The translations under genes were made by a program, and so were the position numbers. The notes beneath the pieces were generated by a model. It was given only the letters and a program-made list of their open reading frames with translations, made no database searches and had not been told where the DNA came from. A DNA stretch of 64,000 nucleotides, taken from Bradyrhizobium cenepequi. Its GTDB lineage: Bacteria; Pseudomonadota; Alphaproteobacteria; Rhizobiales; Xanthobacteraceae. Below, piece by piece: positions 17,246 through 26,450 of this stretch (positions are counted from its first letter, which is position 1; each line of letters begins with the position of its first letter). Location: NCBI RefSeq assembly GCF_020329485.1, contig NZ_JAGKJI010000024.1, positions 62,001 to 126,000 of the forward strand. The letters run 5' to 3'.

Positions 17246-20200
17246 ATGGATCGCCTTGTCGCTCTCGCAGTCAGCCGCCGCTATCTGATGGTCGGCATCT
17301 TCGCCGCCGTCCTGATCGGCGGCCTGATCGCCTTCCAGCACCTCAATATCGAGGCCTATCCCGATCCGACGCCGCCGATGGTCGACGTCGTGACGCAAAG
17401 CCCGGGCCTGTCTGCGGAGGAGATCGAGCGCTACATCACCATTCCCATCGAGACCCAGGTCGCCGGGCTGAAGAACCTGCGCACGATCCGCACCATCTCG
17501 CTCTACGGCCTCTCCGACGTCAAGCTGCAGTTCTCTTTCGACTACACCTATGACGAGGCGCTGCAGCAGGTGCTGAACCGCCTCGCACAACTGCCGCCTC
17601 TGCCGGGCAATGTGCAGCCGACCATCTCGCCGCTCAGCCCGATCGGCGAGATTTTTCGTTACCGGCTGGTCGGCCCACCCAATTACAGCGTCCTCGACTT
17701 GAAGACATTGCAGGATTGGGTGCTGCAACGCCGCTTCCGCGCCGTGCCCGGCGTGATCGATGTCACCGGGTGGGGCGGCAAGACCAAGACTTACGAGGTG
17801 CAGGTCGATTTCAACAAGCTCGTCGCCAACGGCCTGACTTTGCCCCAGGTATTGCAGGCGGTGAGCAACGCCAACATCAATGTCGGCGGCAACACGGTCG
17901 ATATCGGCAGTCAGTCGGCGGTGGTGCGCGGCGTCGGCTTGATCCGTTCGGTCGACGATCTCAACAACACCATGGTGTCGCAGTCCGGCGGCAACCCGGT
18001 GCTGGTCAGGGATATCGCAACCGTCACTGTCGGCGAGAAGCCGCGGCTCGGCATTGCCGGCCTCGACAATGACGATGACGTCGTGCAGGGCATCGTGCTG
18101 ATGCGGCGCGGCGAGCAGAGCTCGCCGACGATCGCCCGTGTCGAGCAGCTGGTCAAATCCATCAACCATTCCTCGATCTTGCCGCCAGGGGTGAGGATCG
18201 AGCGCATCTACGACCGCAAGGACCTGATCGATCTCACGACCCACACCGTGCTGCACAACATGGTGGTTGGCATCCTCCTGATCGTGCTCTTGCAATGGAT
18301 CTTCCTCGGCGATCTCCGCAGCGCGCTGATCGTCGGCTCCACGATTCCGTTCGCGCTATTTTTTGCCGTGATCATTCTGGTGCTACGCGGCGAATCCGCC
18401 AATCTGTTGTCGGTCGGCGCGATCGACTTCGGACTGATCGTGGACGGCACCGTCATCATGGTGGAGGCGATCTTCCGCCGCCTGTCGCAGACCACGGCGC
18501 TTTCGGAAGCCGAGCAGAGCCATATCTCCGCCGAAACCATGATGGGGATGAAGAGCCACGCGATCCTGTCGGCGTCTGCCGACGTGTCGCGCTCGATCTT
18601 CTTTGCCGCCACCATCATCGTTGCCGCCTTCCTGCCGCTGTTCACCCTGAGCGGCGTCGAGGGCAATATCTTCGGGCCGATGGCGCGGACCTATGCCTAT
18701 GCGCTCGCCGGCGGTCTGCTCGCGACCTTCACGGTGACGCCGGCGCTGAGCGCGATCATCCTGCCCTCGCATATCCAGGAGACCGAGACCTGGATCATGA
18801 AGCAGCTCCATCGCCTCTATCTGCCCGTCCTGAACTGGGCGATCACTAACCGGCGAATGGTGATGGCCGGCGCTGCCACCCTCGTGTTCTTGACCGCGCT
18901 GTCGGTGCGCTTGCTCGGGCTCGAATTCCTGCCGAAGCTGGAAGAGGGCAATCTGTGGATCCGCGCCACGCTGCCGCCGACGATTTCGCTGCAGGAGGGC
19001 AATGCCTATGTCAACGAGATGCGCCGGATGATCCGTGCCCGTCCCGAGGTGGAGTCGGTGGTGTCGCAGCACGGCCGTCCCGATGACGGCACCGACGCCG
19101 CCGGCCTGTTCAATGCGGAATTCTTTGCACCGCTGAAGCCAGCGAGCGAATGGCCCGACACACGCGACAAGGAGGAACTGACCGCGCAGCTGTTGGCGCA
19201 GTTGCAGGACAAGTTTCCCGGCGTCGAGTTCAACTTCTCGCAATATCTGCAGGACAACGTCTCGGAAGCCGTCTCCGGCGTGAAGGGCGAGAACTCGATC
19301 AAGCTCTACGGCAGCGACCTGCAGGCGCTGACCGACACGGCCAATCAGATCAAGTCGGTGCTCTCGACCGTGCAGGGCGTGACCGACCTTGCGGTGTTCA
19401 CTTCGCTTGGCCAGCCGACGATCCAGATCGACATCGACCGCGCCCGTGCCGCACGCTACGGCCTGTCACCAGGCGACATCAATGCCACGATCAAGGTCGC
19501 GGTTGGAGGCGACAGCGCCGGCGATCTCTACGAGCCCGGCAGCGACCGGCATTTCCCGATCATCGTGCGGCTCGCGCCGGAGTACCGCAAGAGCGCCGAA
19601 GCGATCCAGAACCTGCGCATCGGCGTTGCCGGCCCGAACGGCGGGATCACGCAGATTCCGTTGAGCGAGGTGGCCTCGATCAAGTTGATCTCGGGTGCCG
19701 CCTATATCTATCGCGAGCAGCAGGAGCGCTACCTGCCGATCAAATTCTCGGTGCGCGAGCGCGATCTCGGCAGCGCGATCCAGGAGGCGCAGCAGAAGGT
19801 TGCCGACCAGGTCAAGCTGCCGCCGGGATCGCATGTCGAATGGGTCGGCGAGTTCGGCAACCTGCAGGACGCCATCAAGCGGCTGTCGATCGTGGTGCCG
19901 ATCAGCCTCGGGTTGATCGCGATCCTGCTGTTCTTCAATTTCGGCTCGATGGTCGATACGCTGCTCGCCATGAGCGTGATCCCGATGGCGATCTTCGGCG
20001 GCGTGCTCGGGCTGCTTGTCTCCGGGATTCCCTTCAGCGTTTCGGCCGCGATCGGCTTCATCGCGCTGTTCGGCATTGCCGTGATGGACGGCATCATCAT
20101 CCTGTCGCAGTTCAATCAACTCATCGACGAAGGCTACGACCGGATGCGGGCCGTGGTCCGCACCGGTGAATTGCAACTGCGGCCGGTGTTGATGACCTGC

Positions 20201-20374
20201 GTCGTCGCCGGCGTCGGGCTGTTGCCGGCGTCGCTGTCGGAAGGGATCGGCTCACAGGTGCAGAAGCCGCTCGCAGTCGTGGTCGTGACCGGCATGATGC
20301 TGGCGCCGCTCGTCATCCTCGTGACGCTGCCGGTTCTGATCTCCTATTTCTCGCGGCGCGACTCTAGGAGGTGA
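17246..20374 (+). CDS. Heavy-metal efflux RND permease (CzcA/HME type)
   Basis: 1042 aa, usual length, proton-driven trimeric inner-membrane pump. Transmembrane helix 4 carries DFGLIVDGTVIMVE (about residues 394-408). The two Asp and one Glu match the CzcA pattern of HME pumps for divalent cations rather than the shorter CusA pattern for Cu(I)/Ag(I). Two large periplasmic loops and the duplicated six-helix halves are evident; the second half ends with FGIAVMDGIIILSQFN. Which metal is exported (Co, Zn, Cd or Ni) cannot be decided from sequence. The 3' end overlaps the convergent amidohydrolase by 11 bases. Confidence 0.92.
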   Translation: MDRLVALAVSRRYLMVGIFAAVLIGGLIAFQHLNIEAYPDPTPPMVDVVTQSPGLSAEEIERYITIPIETQVAGLKNLRTIRTISLYGLSDVKLQFSFDYTYDEALQQVLNRLAQLPPLPGNVQPTISPLSPIGEIFRYRLVGPPNYSVLDLKTLQDWVLQRRFRAVPGVIDVTGWGGKTKTYEVQVDFNKLVANGLTLPQVLQAVSNANINVGGNTVDIGSQSAVVRGVGLIRSVDDLNNTMVSQSGGNPVLVRDIATVTVGEKPRLGIAGLDNDDDVVQGIVLMRRGEQSSPTIARVEQLVKSINHSSILPPGVRIERIYDRKDLIDLTTHTVLHNMVVGILLIVLLQWIFLGDLRSALIVGSTIPFALFFAVIILVLRGESANLLSVGAIDFGLIVDGTVIMVEAIFRRLSQTTALSEAEQSHISAETMMGMKSHAILSASADVSRSIFFAATIIVAAFLPLFTLSGVEGNIFGPMARTYAYALAGGLLATFTVTPALSAIILPSHIQETETWIMKQLHRLYLPVLNWAITNRRMVMAGAATLVFLTALSVRLLGLEFLPKLEEGNLWIRATLPPTISLQEGNAYVNEMRRMIRARPEVESVVSQHGRPDDGTDAAGLFNAEFFAPLKPASEWPDTRDKEELTAQLLAQLQDKFPGVEFNFSQYLQDNVSEAVSGVKGENSIKLYGSDLQALTDTANQIKSVLSTVQGVTDLAVFTSLGQPTIQIDIDRARAARYGLSPGDINATIKVAVGGDSAGDLYEPGSDRHFPIIVRLAPEYRKSAEAIQNLRIGVAGPNGGITQIPLSEVASIKLISGAAYIYREQQERYLPIKFSVRERDLGSAIQEAQQKVADQVKLPPGSHVEWVGEFGNLQDAIKRLSIVVPISLGLIAILLFFNFGSMVDTLLAMSVIPMAIFGGVLGLLVSGIPFSVSAAIGFIALFGIAVMDGIIILSQFNQLIDEGYDRMRAVVRTGELQLRPVLMTCVVAGVGLLPASLSEGIGSQVQKPLAVVVVTGMMLAPLVILVTLPVLISYFSRRDSRR

Positions 20375-21335
20375 AACCGTAGAGCCGTGCCGGATTGTCA
20401 ACGAGGATCTTCTTGCGCGTCGCCGCGTCCGGCGCCCACACCGCGAGCTGATTGAGGAGCCGCCCGTCGTCGATCTGGTACAGCGGAATAACATCCGCGA
20501 CCTGCTTTCCGGGCGGGACGACCGTATCGGGATGCGGCCAGTCGGTGCCCCAGACGATGCGGTCGGGATTTGCCGCGATCAATGCCTTGGCGAGCGGGAT
20601 CGCGTCCTGATAGTCGGGTGCGAGCTTGGAGGCGCGGTAGGCGCCGGAGATTTTCACATAGGCCTTGCCGGACTTCACCAGGTCGACCATATCAGCAAAT
20701 CCCGGTTGCTCCACGCCAAGCGCGGCCTGCGCGCCGCCGAAATGGTCGAAGACAACAGGCACGGGCGATGCCGCAACCAGGTCCTTGACCGCGGGGATGA
20801 TCGGCAAGTTCGTGTAGACCTGCACATGCCAGCCGCGTCCCTTGACACGGTCTATTCCGCCAGTCAGGCGGGCGCGGGCGACATTGGGATCGTTGATGCC
20901 GCCGGTTGCGAGGTTGAGGCGGATGCCGCGGAAACCGTCCTTCTGCATCGCATCGAGATCGCTGTCCGGCGTCTTGTCGTCGATCACAGCCACCCCGCGC
21001 GCCGTCGCCCCGCGCGCCATCATGCCGAAGCGGGTCGCGGAATTGTCGGTGCCGTAGACGCTCGGCGTCACGATCACCACGCGCTCGATCCCCAGCGCCT
21101 TGTGCAGCGCGCTCATCTCCTCGGGCGAGGCCGGCTCCGGCGTATAGACGCGGCCGGCAAAGAACGGGAATTTCTGGGGATCGCCATGGATGTGGGTGTG
21201 GCAGTCGCAGGCGCCGGCCGGCACGTCGAAATTCACCGGTGTCGAGGGCTGCGCTGCCTTGGCGTAGACGTTTCTGTTGTTCATGATCACTCCGGCCGCG
21301 ATGGAGGCAAGCATCATACTGCGTCGCGTCAGCAT
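20364..21335 (-). CDS. Tat-exported amidohydrolase-2 family hydrolase (lactonase-like)
   Basis: 323 aa. Twin-arginine signal at the N-terminus (MLTRRSMMLASIAAG), so probably periplasmic. The catalytic fold is the amidohydrolase-2 family (PF04909), with CDCHTHIHGD at the first strand, a central VVFDHFGGAQ and the late IVWGTDWPHPD, close to 2-pyrone-4,6-dicarboxylate or 4-sulfomuconolactone lactonases. The substrate is uncertain. It is convergent with the RND permease, overlapping by 11 bases. About 120 bp separate its start from the TolC-like stop, so those two may be cotranscribed. Confidence 0.85.
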   Translation of the reverse strand: MLTRRSMMLASIAAGVIMNNRNVYAKAAQPSTPVNFDVPAGACDCHTHIHGDPQKFPFFAGRVYTPEPASPEEMSALHKALGIERVVIVTPSVYGTDNSATRFGMMARGATARGVAVIDDKTPDSDLDAMQKDGFRGIRLNLATGGINDPNVARARLTGGIDRVKGRGWHVQVYTNLPIIPAVKDLVAASPVPVVFDHFGGAQAALGVEQPGFADMVDLVKSGKAYVKISGAYRASKLAPDYQDAIPLAKALIAANPDRIVWGTDWPHPDTVVPPGKQVADVIPLYQIDDGRLLNQLAVWAPDAATRKKILVDNPARLYGFTS

Positions 21336-21458
21336 CGGTCTTCTCCCTGCGTTTCCTCGTTTGATCGGCGCTTGCTGCGCCCCAGCGTTATCGGCCGCTG
21401 GTCGAGCGAGGTTACAGGGCGAATGTGCGGGCGGGAAGGCGGCGGTGCGTATACCGGA

Positions 21459-22877
21459 TCACTGTCCCGACGGCGTGCGCAGCCCGTGCCAGGCGTCGCG
21501 CACCTGGTGGTAATGCACGTCCGGCAGGTAATCCGGCGTATTGAGATGGAGGTTCTTGACGTCGAGGCGGCCGATGGCACTTAGCAGGCTGTAGGAGGCG
21601 ATCACGCGGTCGCGCAGAGCGCCGATGAGCCGGGCCCTGGCCAGGATCAAATCCTGTTGTGCATTGAGCACGTCAACGGTGGTGCGCTGGCCGCCGGCCG
21701 CCTCGCGCTGCACGCCCTGCAGCGCAACGTTCGCGGCGCGGACTTCGGACTCGGAAGCGGAGACCGCCGTCTTGGCGCCTTCGTTGGCGACCCACGCGCT
21801 GATCGCAGCCGTGCGCGCCTGGTTACGAACGTGGTCGAGCACCAGCCGGCTCTGCGCCGCCACTTCCTTCGTTTGGCGGGTCTGGGACGCTGCCATGCCG
21901 CCGTCATAGATCGGCTGGTTCAACTGGCCGATGATGGAGGCCTGGTCGGTTCCGAATGTGCCAAGGGTCGGGTCCCCATCGCGGCTGCGGCTCACGCTGC
22001 CTTGTACGGTGACGTTCGGCATGAGGCTGCTCTCGGCGACACGGATTGTGGTCGAGGCAACGTCGACGTCATAGCTTGCTGCCATCACCGCCGGGTGCTC
22101 GCGGTAGGCGAGCCCGATCGCGTCCTCGCGGCTGCGCGGCAGCAGGCGGTCGATGGTCTCGGCCGGCCGCAATTGCCCGGGCGCATTGCCGATGATCTGC
22201 GCGTAAGTCGCCTGGCTGATCGCGAGATTGATCTCGGCGGCGTTGAGATCGGCAAGCCCGCGGTTCAATCGCGCCTCGGCCTGCGCGGTGTCGGTGGGCG
22301 TGACATCGCCGGCGTTGAGCCGCTTCTGGGTGATGCCTTGCGTCTCGCGCAGGAATGCGACGTTGGCGCGCTGTGCCTCGACCAGCGACTGGTTGGCGAG
22401 CACGTTGGTATAGACGGTGACGGCGTCCAGCAGCACGCCCTGGCCGACATTGCGCAGCGCCTCGCGGCCGGATTGCACCTGCAGTTCCGCCACGCGCACG
22501 CTGTTGGCGGTCTTGAAACCGTTGAACAACGTCTGCGTGACCGTCAGGCCGATCTGCCACGGCTTCAGGTTCGCAGTCTGAACGACGTTGTCCGGCAGAA
22601 GGTCGCGCACCGCCTGCAGACCGGCGGAGAGGGTTGCGACGATCTGCGGACGATAGCCGGCGAGCGCCTGGGGCACGTTTTCGTCGGTTGCACGCTGCCG
22701 CGCCCGCTCGGCATTCAGCGCCGGGTTGGTTTTGTAGGCTTTGGCAAGCGCGTCAGTGAGACTCTCCGCACGGACCGCCGAGGCGGCGAAATCGACACAA
22801 AGCAACACGCCAAGGCAAATGCCTGTCTGAAGCAAACGCCTTCTTACGTCGCTAATTCTAGCGGCAAGTCCGACCAT
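21459..22877 (-). CDS. TolC-family outer-membrane channel protein
   Basis: About 472 aa from the ATG at 22877; a GTG at 22925 in the same frame is an alternative and neither has a strong Shine-Dalgarno. Signal peptide with hydrophobic core GICLGVLLCVDFAASAVRA. The mature protein begins ESLTDALAKAYKTNPALNA, the TolC repeat start. Two repeats of alpha-barrel plus beta-strands follow, the second with AAGGQRTTVDVLNAQQDLI. TolC channels serve RND pumps and type I secretion. It could be the outer-membrane partner of the nearby czcA-like pair, but the genes are on opposite strands, so this is only suggested. Confidence 0.88.
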   Translation of the reverse strand: MVGLAARISDVRRRLLQTGICLGVLLCVDFAASAVRAESLTDALAKAYKTNPALNAERARQRATDENVPQALAGYRPQIVATLSAGLQAVRDLLPDNVVQTANLKPWQIGLTVTQTLFNGFKTANSVRVAELQVQSGREALRNVGQGVLLDAVTVYTNVLANQSLVEAQRANVAFLRETQGITQKRLNAGDVTPTDTAQAEARLNRGLADLNAAEINLAISQATYAQIIGNAPGQLRPAETIDRLLPRSREDAIGLAYREHPAVMAASYDVDVASTTIRVAESSLMPNVTVQGSVSRSRDGDPTLGTFGTDQASIIGQLNQPIYDGGMAASQTRQTKEVAAQSRLVLDHVRNQARTAAISAWVANEGAKTAVSASESEVRAANVALQGVQREAAGGQRTTVDVLNAQQDLILARARLIGALRDRVIASYSLLSAIGRLDVKNLHLNTPDYLPDVHYHQVRDAWHGLRTPSGQ

Positions 22878-23098
22878 AATAACCCGCAAACCACCCCGAC
22901 CGTCCGCCCCCGCCGACTGGGTCACATCTACTGTTTAGGGGAAGGTGCCGCTACTGACAAACGGTCGCGCGACATCTGCACATCAAATCGGTGCTTGTCT
23001 GTTGCCGGTTCGTCACAGCGACGACTTTTGCCGCGCGAGCTATGCCGTTATTCTGGGCTCGTGCTGCGCGGGCCCAGGAACGACGACGGTGATCTAAC

Positions 23099-23878
23099 TT
23101 ACCTGTTCTTGTTCACAGGCTGTCGCTTCTCGATGAAGGCGGCCATGCCTTCGGAGCGGTCTTCGAGCGAGAAGGTCGAGTGGAACAGGTTGCGCTCGAC
23201 GTTGAGGCCTTCCGACAGCGTGGTCTCGAAGGCGCGGTTGACCGCTTCCTTGGCCATCGCGGCCGCCGGGCGCGACATCGATGCGATCTTTTCAGCGGCG
23301 ACGAGTGCTTCTTCCATCAGCTTGTCGGCGGGTACGACGCGACTGACGAGGCCGGAGCGTTCGGCCTCGGCGGCATCCATCATCCGCCCGGTGAGGCAGA
23401 GATCCATCGCCTTCGACTTGCCGATCGCGCGCGTCAGCCGCTGCGTGCCGCCGATTCCGGGGATAGTTCCGAGCGTGATCTCGGGCTGGCCGAATTTTGC
23501 GGTATCGGCAGCGATGATGATGTCGCACATCATGGCAAGCTCGCAGCCGCCGCCAAGCGCATATCCGGCCACCGCCGCCATCGTCGGCTTGCGGCATCTG
23601 GCGACGCGGTCGCCGCCGATCGCGGCGAAGTCGCTGGTGAACATGTCGATGAAGCCTTTCGGCTGCATCTCCTTGATGTCGGCGCCGGCGGCAAAGGCTT
23701 TCTCGCTGCCGGTGAGGACGATGCATCCGATCGCGTCGTCAGCCTCGAGGTCATCGACTGCAGCCGCGATCTCGCGGAAGACGCCGAAGGAGAGCGCGTT
23801 GAGCATTTTGGGACGATTCAGCTTGATGATGCCGACCGCGCCTTTGCTCTCGACAATGATGTGTTCAAACGTCGACAT
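23099..23878 (-). CDS. Enoyl-CoA hydratase / isomerase family protein
   Basis: 259 aa, standard crotonase length. Hydrates trans-2-enoyl-CoA in fatty-acid or related beta-oxidation. The CoA-binding and oxyanion segment [16 protein letters not shown] is near residues 57-72. Both glutamates of true hydratases appear to be present: one in [11 protein letters not shown] and one in [20 protein letters not shown]. The ATG at 23878 follows GGGGTGGATC. It stands alone with no beta-oxidation operon around it. Confidence 0.92.
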   Translation of the reverse strand: MSTFEHIIVESKGAVGIIKLNRPKMLNALSFGVFREIAAAVDDLEADDAIGCIVLTGSEKAFAAGADIKEMQPKGFIDMFTSDFAAIGGDRVARCRKPTMAAVAGYALGGGCELAMMCDIIIAADTAKFGQPEITLGTIPGIGGTQRLTRAIGKSKAMDLCLTGRMMDAAEAERSGLVSRVVPADKLMEEALVAAEKIASMSRPAAAMAKEAVNRAFETTLSEGLNVERNLFHSTFSLEDRSEGMAAFIEKRQPVNKNR

Positions 23879-23995
23879 GATCCACCCCGTTTTTCTGATC
23901 TAGCGGCAATGTGCCCGCTGACGGGGTGCGCTTCAAGTGGGCGCCCGGACGCGGCGGGGCGCTATTTGCGCTGCGCGTCCGGGCAGAAGGGGACG

Positions 23996-24706
23996 TCAGG
24001 CCATGAACATGCGAGCAGCCGACGCCATCGTCAGCAGCGCGCCCGCGGCGATGAAGATCTTTCCGATCAGGGAGGTTCGGTCCCAGGTCGAGTCGTCGGA
24101 GCTGGCGACCGGTGCCGCCGGTGCCTGGGCGGTCGTCATCGCGGCCGCCGGAGCAGGCTGCTGCGGCTGCGCGGCGGGCTGGTTCTGCTGCTGGCTCTCC
24201 TGCAACGCGCGATCGACTTCGTTGAGCTGGTCGGAGGCGACGACGTCGTCATCACCGGGCGCCTTCACCTCGTCCGGCTTGTCAGATGCGGCGAGAAGCG
24301 TGTTGACCTTCGCCGACATCGCGCTCGCATTGTCGGCCGGGACGTTGGGCGTCAGTTCGGCCTTGGCATTGGCGACCGATACCGGAAGCGCAGTCGACAC
24401 GGCTGCGGCGTCGACGACCTCGGCGCCATCCGGCTTCTTCGTCTCGGAGGACTTGGATTCGGTGGATTTGGATTCGGTGGATTTGGATTCGGTGGATTTG
24501 GATTCGCGGGATTTAGATTCGGTCTTGGCCGACTTGTTGCGCTTTCCGTGACGCGTGCTCTGTTTCTTAACGCTTGTCGCGTTATCAGTGTCCGAGGCAG
24601 TCGTGCCGCCCGAACCTGCCGCCTCGACCGGCGACGGCGCGGCGACGCCTGCAAACAGCCCTGCGGCCACAAGCACCGCCAGAAGCCCGCTGGCTTTGGT
24701 GATCAT
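23996..24706 (-). CDS. Hypothetical exported or membrane-anchored protein with Ser-Lys-Thr-Glu tandem repeats
   Basis: About 236 aa; family not recognised. N-terminal signal sequence (MITKASGLLAVLVAAGLFAG) after GGGGAG eight bases upstream of the ATG at 24706. A charged low-complexity region follows with five tandem five-residue units around ESKSTESKST, then a Pro/Gln/Ala-rich linker. One C-terminal hydrophobic segment, LIGKIFIAAGALLTMASAARM, looks like a membrane anchor. The body is probably periplasmic and disordered. It is divergent from the SigF-like sigma gene. The longer frame from 24874 adds residues without signal character. Confidence 0.7.
   Translation of the reverse strand: MITKASGLLAVLVAAGLFAGVAAPSPVEAAGSGGTTASDTDNATSVKKQSTRHGKRNKSAKTESKSRESKSTESKSTESKSTESKSSETKKPDGAEVVDAAAVSTALPVSVANAKAELTPNVPADNASAMSAKVNTLLAASDKPDEVKAPGDDDVVASDQLNEVDRALQESQQQNQPAAQPQQPAPAAAMTTAQAPAAPVASSDDSTWDRTSLIGKIFIAAGALLTMASAARMFMA
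24446..24520. repeat. 15-bp tandem repeat, five copies, within the hypothetical gene
   Basis: Three identical units GGTGGATTTGGATTC at 24461-24505, flanked by one diverged unit on each side (24446-24460 and 24506-24520). Units are in frame and encode repeated SKSTE-type pentapeptides on the minus strand. Copy number may vary between strains. Confidence 0.9.
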
Positions 24707-25071
24707 CTGACAATCTCCCCATTTGCCCGCCCCCGAGGGCGAAATGAGACCCCGGCGCATGTCCACAGCGGGGCAGAAAAAGGGAATCTTCGGGTTTTGC
24801 CGGGCCAAAACGGGGCGGCACTGTTGCGTCAAAGCGGCCGCTTTCGGGTGTGGTGCCGATTTTCCTCCAGACAAAATTCGGTGCCTGCGATCCGGCCGGT
24901 GCGAGCTCCGGCAATCGATGTTAAGAGCCCTGCGGATCTCAAAGGCACAGTCGACTTACCGTGATCCGAATTTGAGATTCTGGCGCTCGCGTGTACGTTC
25001 ACGACTTCGTGATCTATCGCTCCGGGCGTAACGAATTGAAGGATCGACCGAATTACGTTGTGGGAGCGCGC
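24707..25071. promoter_or_regulatory. Divergent promoter region between the repeat protein and the sigma factor
   Basis: 365 bp with no gene that I can support. It must hold promoters for both divergent genes. I searched for a SigF-type GTAACC with a downstream CGAA and found no clean match, so autoregulation of the sigma factor is unproven here. Confidence 0.4.
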
Positions 25072-25617
25072 GTGCGCGAGCGTGAGGATGAATGGACCGG
25101 CCTGATGCGGTCGGCCATTTCAGGCGACAGCACGGCGTATCATCGCCTGCTCAAGGCGATCACGCCGGTCCTGCGGGCGGCCGCGCGCCGCGGCTTGGCG
25201 CGCGCGGGGCAGCCGATCGATCAATCCGAGGATATCGTGCAAGACATTCTGCTGGCGGTGCATTCGAAGCGACACACATGGGACGTAAACGCCCCGTTTG
25301 CACCCTGGCTGTTCGCGATTGCCCGCAACAAGCTGATCGATGCGCTCCGGCGCCGGGGCAAGCGGGTGTTCGTCAACATCGACGATTTCGCCGAGACCCT
25401 GCCCGGCGAGACGCAGGAGCAGACGGCCTCCGCCAGCGAAATCGCCGCACATCTGAACACATTGCCGGCGCGGCAGCGCCAAGTCCTGCAGTCGATTGCC
25501 GTCGACAGCGCTTCCATCAAGGACACAGCGGCAAAATTCTCAATGAGTGAGGGAGCAGTGCGGGTGGCGCTGCATCGCGGGCTCGCCAGCCTGACGGCGA
25601 AGCTGCGGGAGAGTTGA
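25072..25617 (+). CDS. ECF sigma factor, SigF-like (paired with NrsF-type anti-sigma)
   Basis: About 181 aa from a GTG at 25072 (GGAG five bases upstream); a GTG at 24991 would give 208 aa. Sigma region 2 runs from about DEWTGLMRSAISGD through QSEDIVQDILLAVHSKRHTW and the core-binding FAPWLFAIARNKLIDALRRR. Region 4 is NTLPARQRQVLQSIAVDS plus the helix-turn-helix SMSEGAVRVALHRGLA. The next gene is a DUF1109/NrsF-like membrane protein three bases on, as in Caulobacter sigF-nrsF, where the pair responds to chromium, cadmium and related redox stress. The assignment rests on this pairing. Confidence 0.88.
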   Translation: MREREDEWTGLMRSAISGDSTAYHRLLKAITPVLRAAARRGLARAGQPIDQSEDIVQDILLAVHSKRHTWDVNAPFAPWLFAIARNKLIDALRRRGKRVFVNIDDFAETLPGETQEQTASASEIAAHLNTLPARQRQVLQSIAVDSASIKDTAAKFSMSEGAVRVALHRGLASLTAKLRES

Positions 25618-25619
25618 AG

Positions 25620-26258
25620 ATGGACACGGATCAGCTCATTCGCACGCTTGCCGCCGACAACGCCCAGCGCGCGCAGCCGGTGGGATTCGTCCTGATGCTG
25701 GCTTTGCTCGCCGCCGCACCGATTTCTTTGCTGATCTTCTTCGCCGAACTCGGCGTCAGGCCTGATGTCATGACCGCAATGCGCAACCCGTTCTTCGATC
25801 TGAAGTTCGCAGTCACGCTCGCGCTCGCCGCTTCCGCGATCGCCGTCAGCCTGCATTTGTCGCGCCCCGAGGCGTCGCTGCGCGGCTTTGGCTGGTGGCT
25901 GCTTGTCCCGGCCGGGCTGCTGGTGGCCGGGATCAGCGGCGAGATGATGATGCCGCAGCGCGCGCCGATGATGACGCGGCTGGTCGGCAACAATTCGCGG
26001 GCATGCCTGATCTCGATTCCCTTAATGTCGCTGCCGTTGCTAGCGGCCGCGTTGTTCGGCCTGCGCCATGGCGCGCCGACGCGTCCGGCCGTCGCCGGCG
26101 CGATCGCCGGCCTGATGGCCGCAGGACTGGCAGCCACGCTCTATGCATCGCACTGCACCGACGATTCCCCGCTGTTCGTGGCGACCTGGTACACGATCGG
26201 GACCGCGCTGGTCGCCGCGATCGGTGCGCTGATCGGGTCGAAGGTGCTTCGATATTGA
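25620..26258 (+). CDS. NrsF-like (DUF1109) six-helix membrane anti-sigma factor
   Basis: About 212 aa, ATG at 25620 with GGGAG upstream, starting three bases after the sigma stop. Six hydrophobic segments are visible (for example VLMLALLAAAPISLLIFFAE and WLLVPAGLLVAGISG). Two cysteines, at about 128 (NSRACLISIP) and 179 (ASHCTDDSP), match the positions of the conserved pair that in Caulobacter NrsF is needed to release the sigma factor on metal or redox stress. The protein is expected to hold the sigma factor at the membrane. The gene is followed by repeat DNA. Confidence 0.85.
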   Translation: MDTDQLIRTLAADNAQRAQPVGFVLMLALLAAAPISLLIFFAELGVRPDVMTAMRNPFFDLKFAVTLALAASAIAVSLHLSRPEASLRGFGWWLLVPAGLLVAGISGEMMMPQRAPMMTRLVGNNSRACLISIPLMSLPLLAAALFGLRHGAPTRPAVAGAIAGLMAAGLAATLYASHCTDDSPLFVATWYTIGTALVAAIGALIGSKVLRY

Positions 26259-26282
26259 TGGATCGGACGGGGCTATGGGCTC

Positions 26283-26450
26283 CACCTCATCCCGAGGAGC
26301 CGCGAAGCGGCGTCTCGAGGATGGGCCACGGGCGAGATCGGGGCCTCATGGTTCGAGACGGCGCTTCGCGCCTACTCACCATGAGGGTCTACTATCGCAC
26401 CAGTCCCGGACTGCGCGGCGCTCCATCCGGGCAACGGAATAGGACTAAGG
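26283..26450. repeat. Intergenic palindromic repeat (CATCCCGAGGAGC family)
   Basis: Third copy of the CCTCATCCCGAGGAGCCGCG ... CGGCGTCTCGAGGATGGG module (26285-26330). It is followed by GCCTCATGGTTCGAGACGGC paired with TACTCACCATGAGG (about 26343-26388). Lies between the ends of convergent genes. Confidence 0.75.

Noticed and set aside
24446-24520. Direct repeats as a CRISPR array
   Set aside because: Units are 15 bp with no spacers and encode in-frame peptide repeats.
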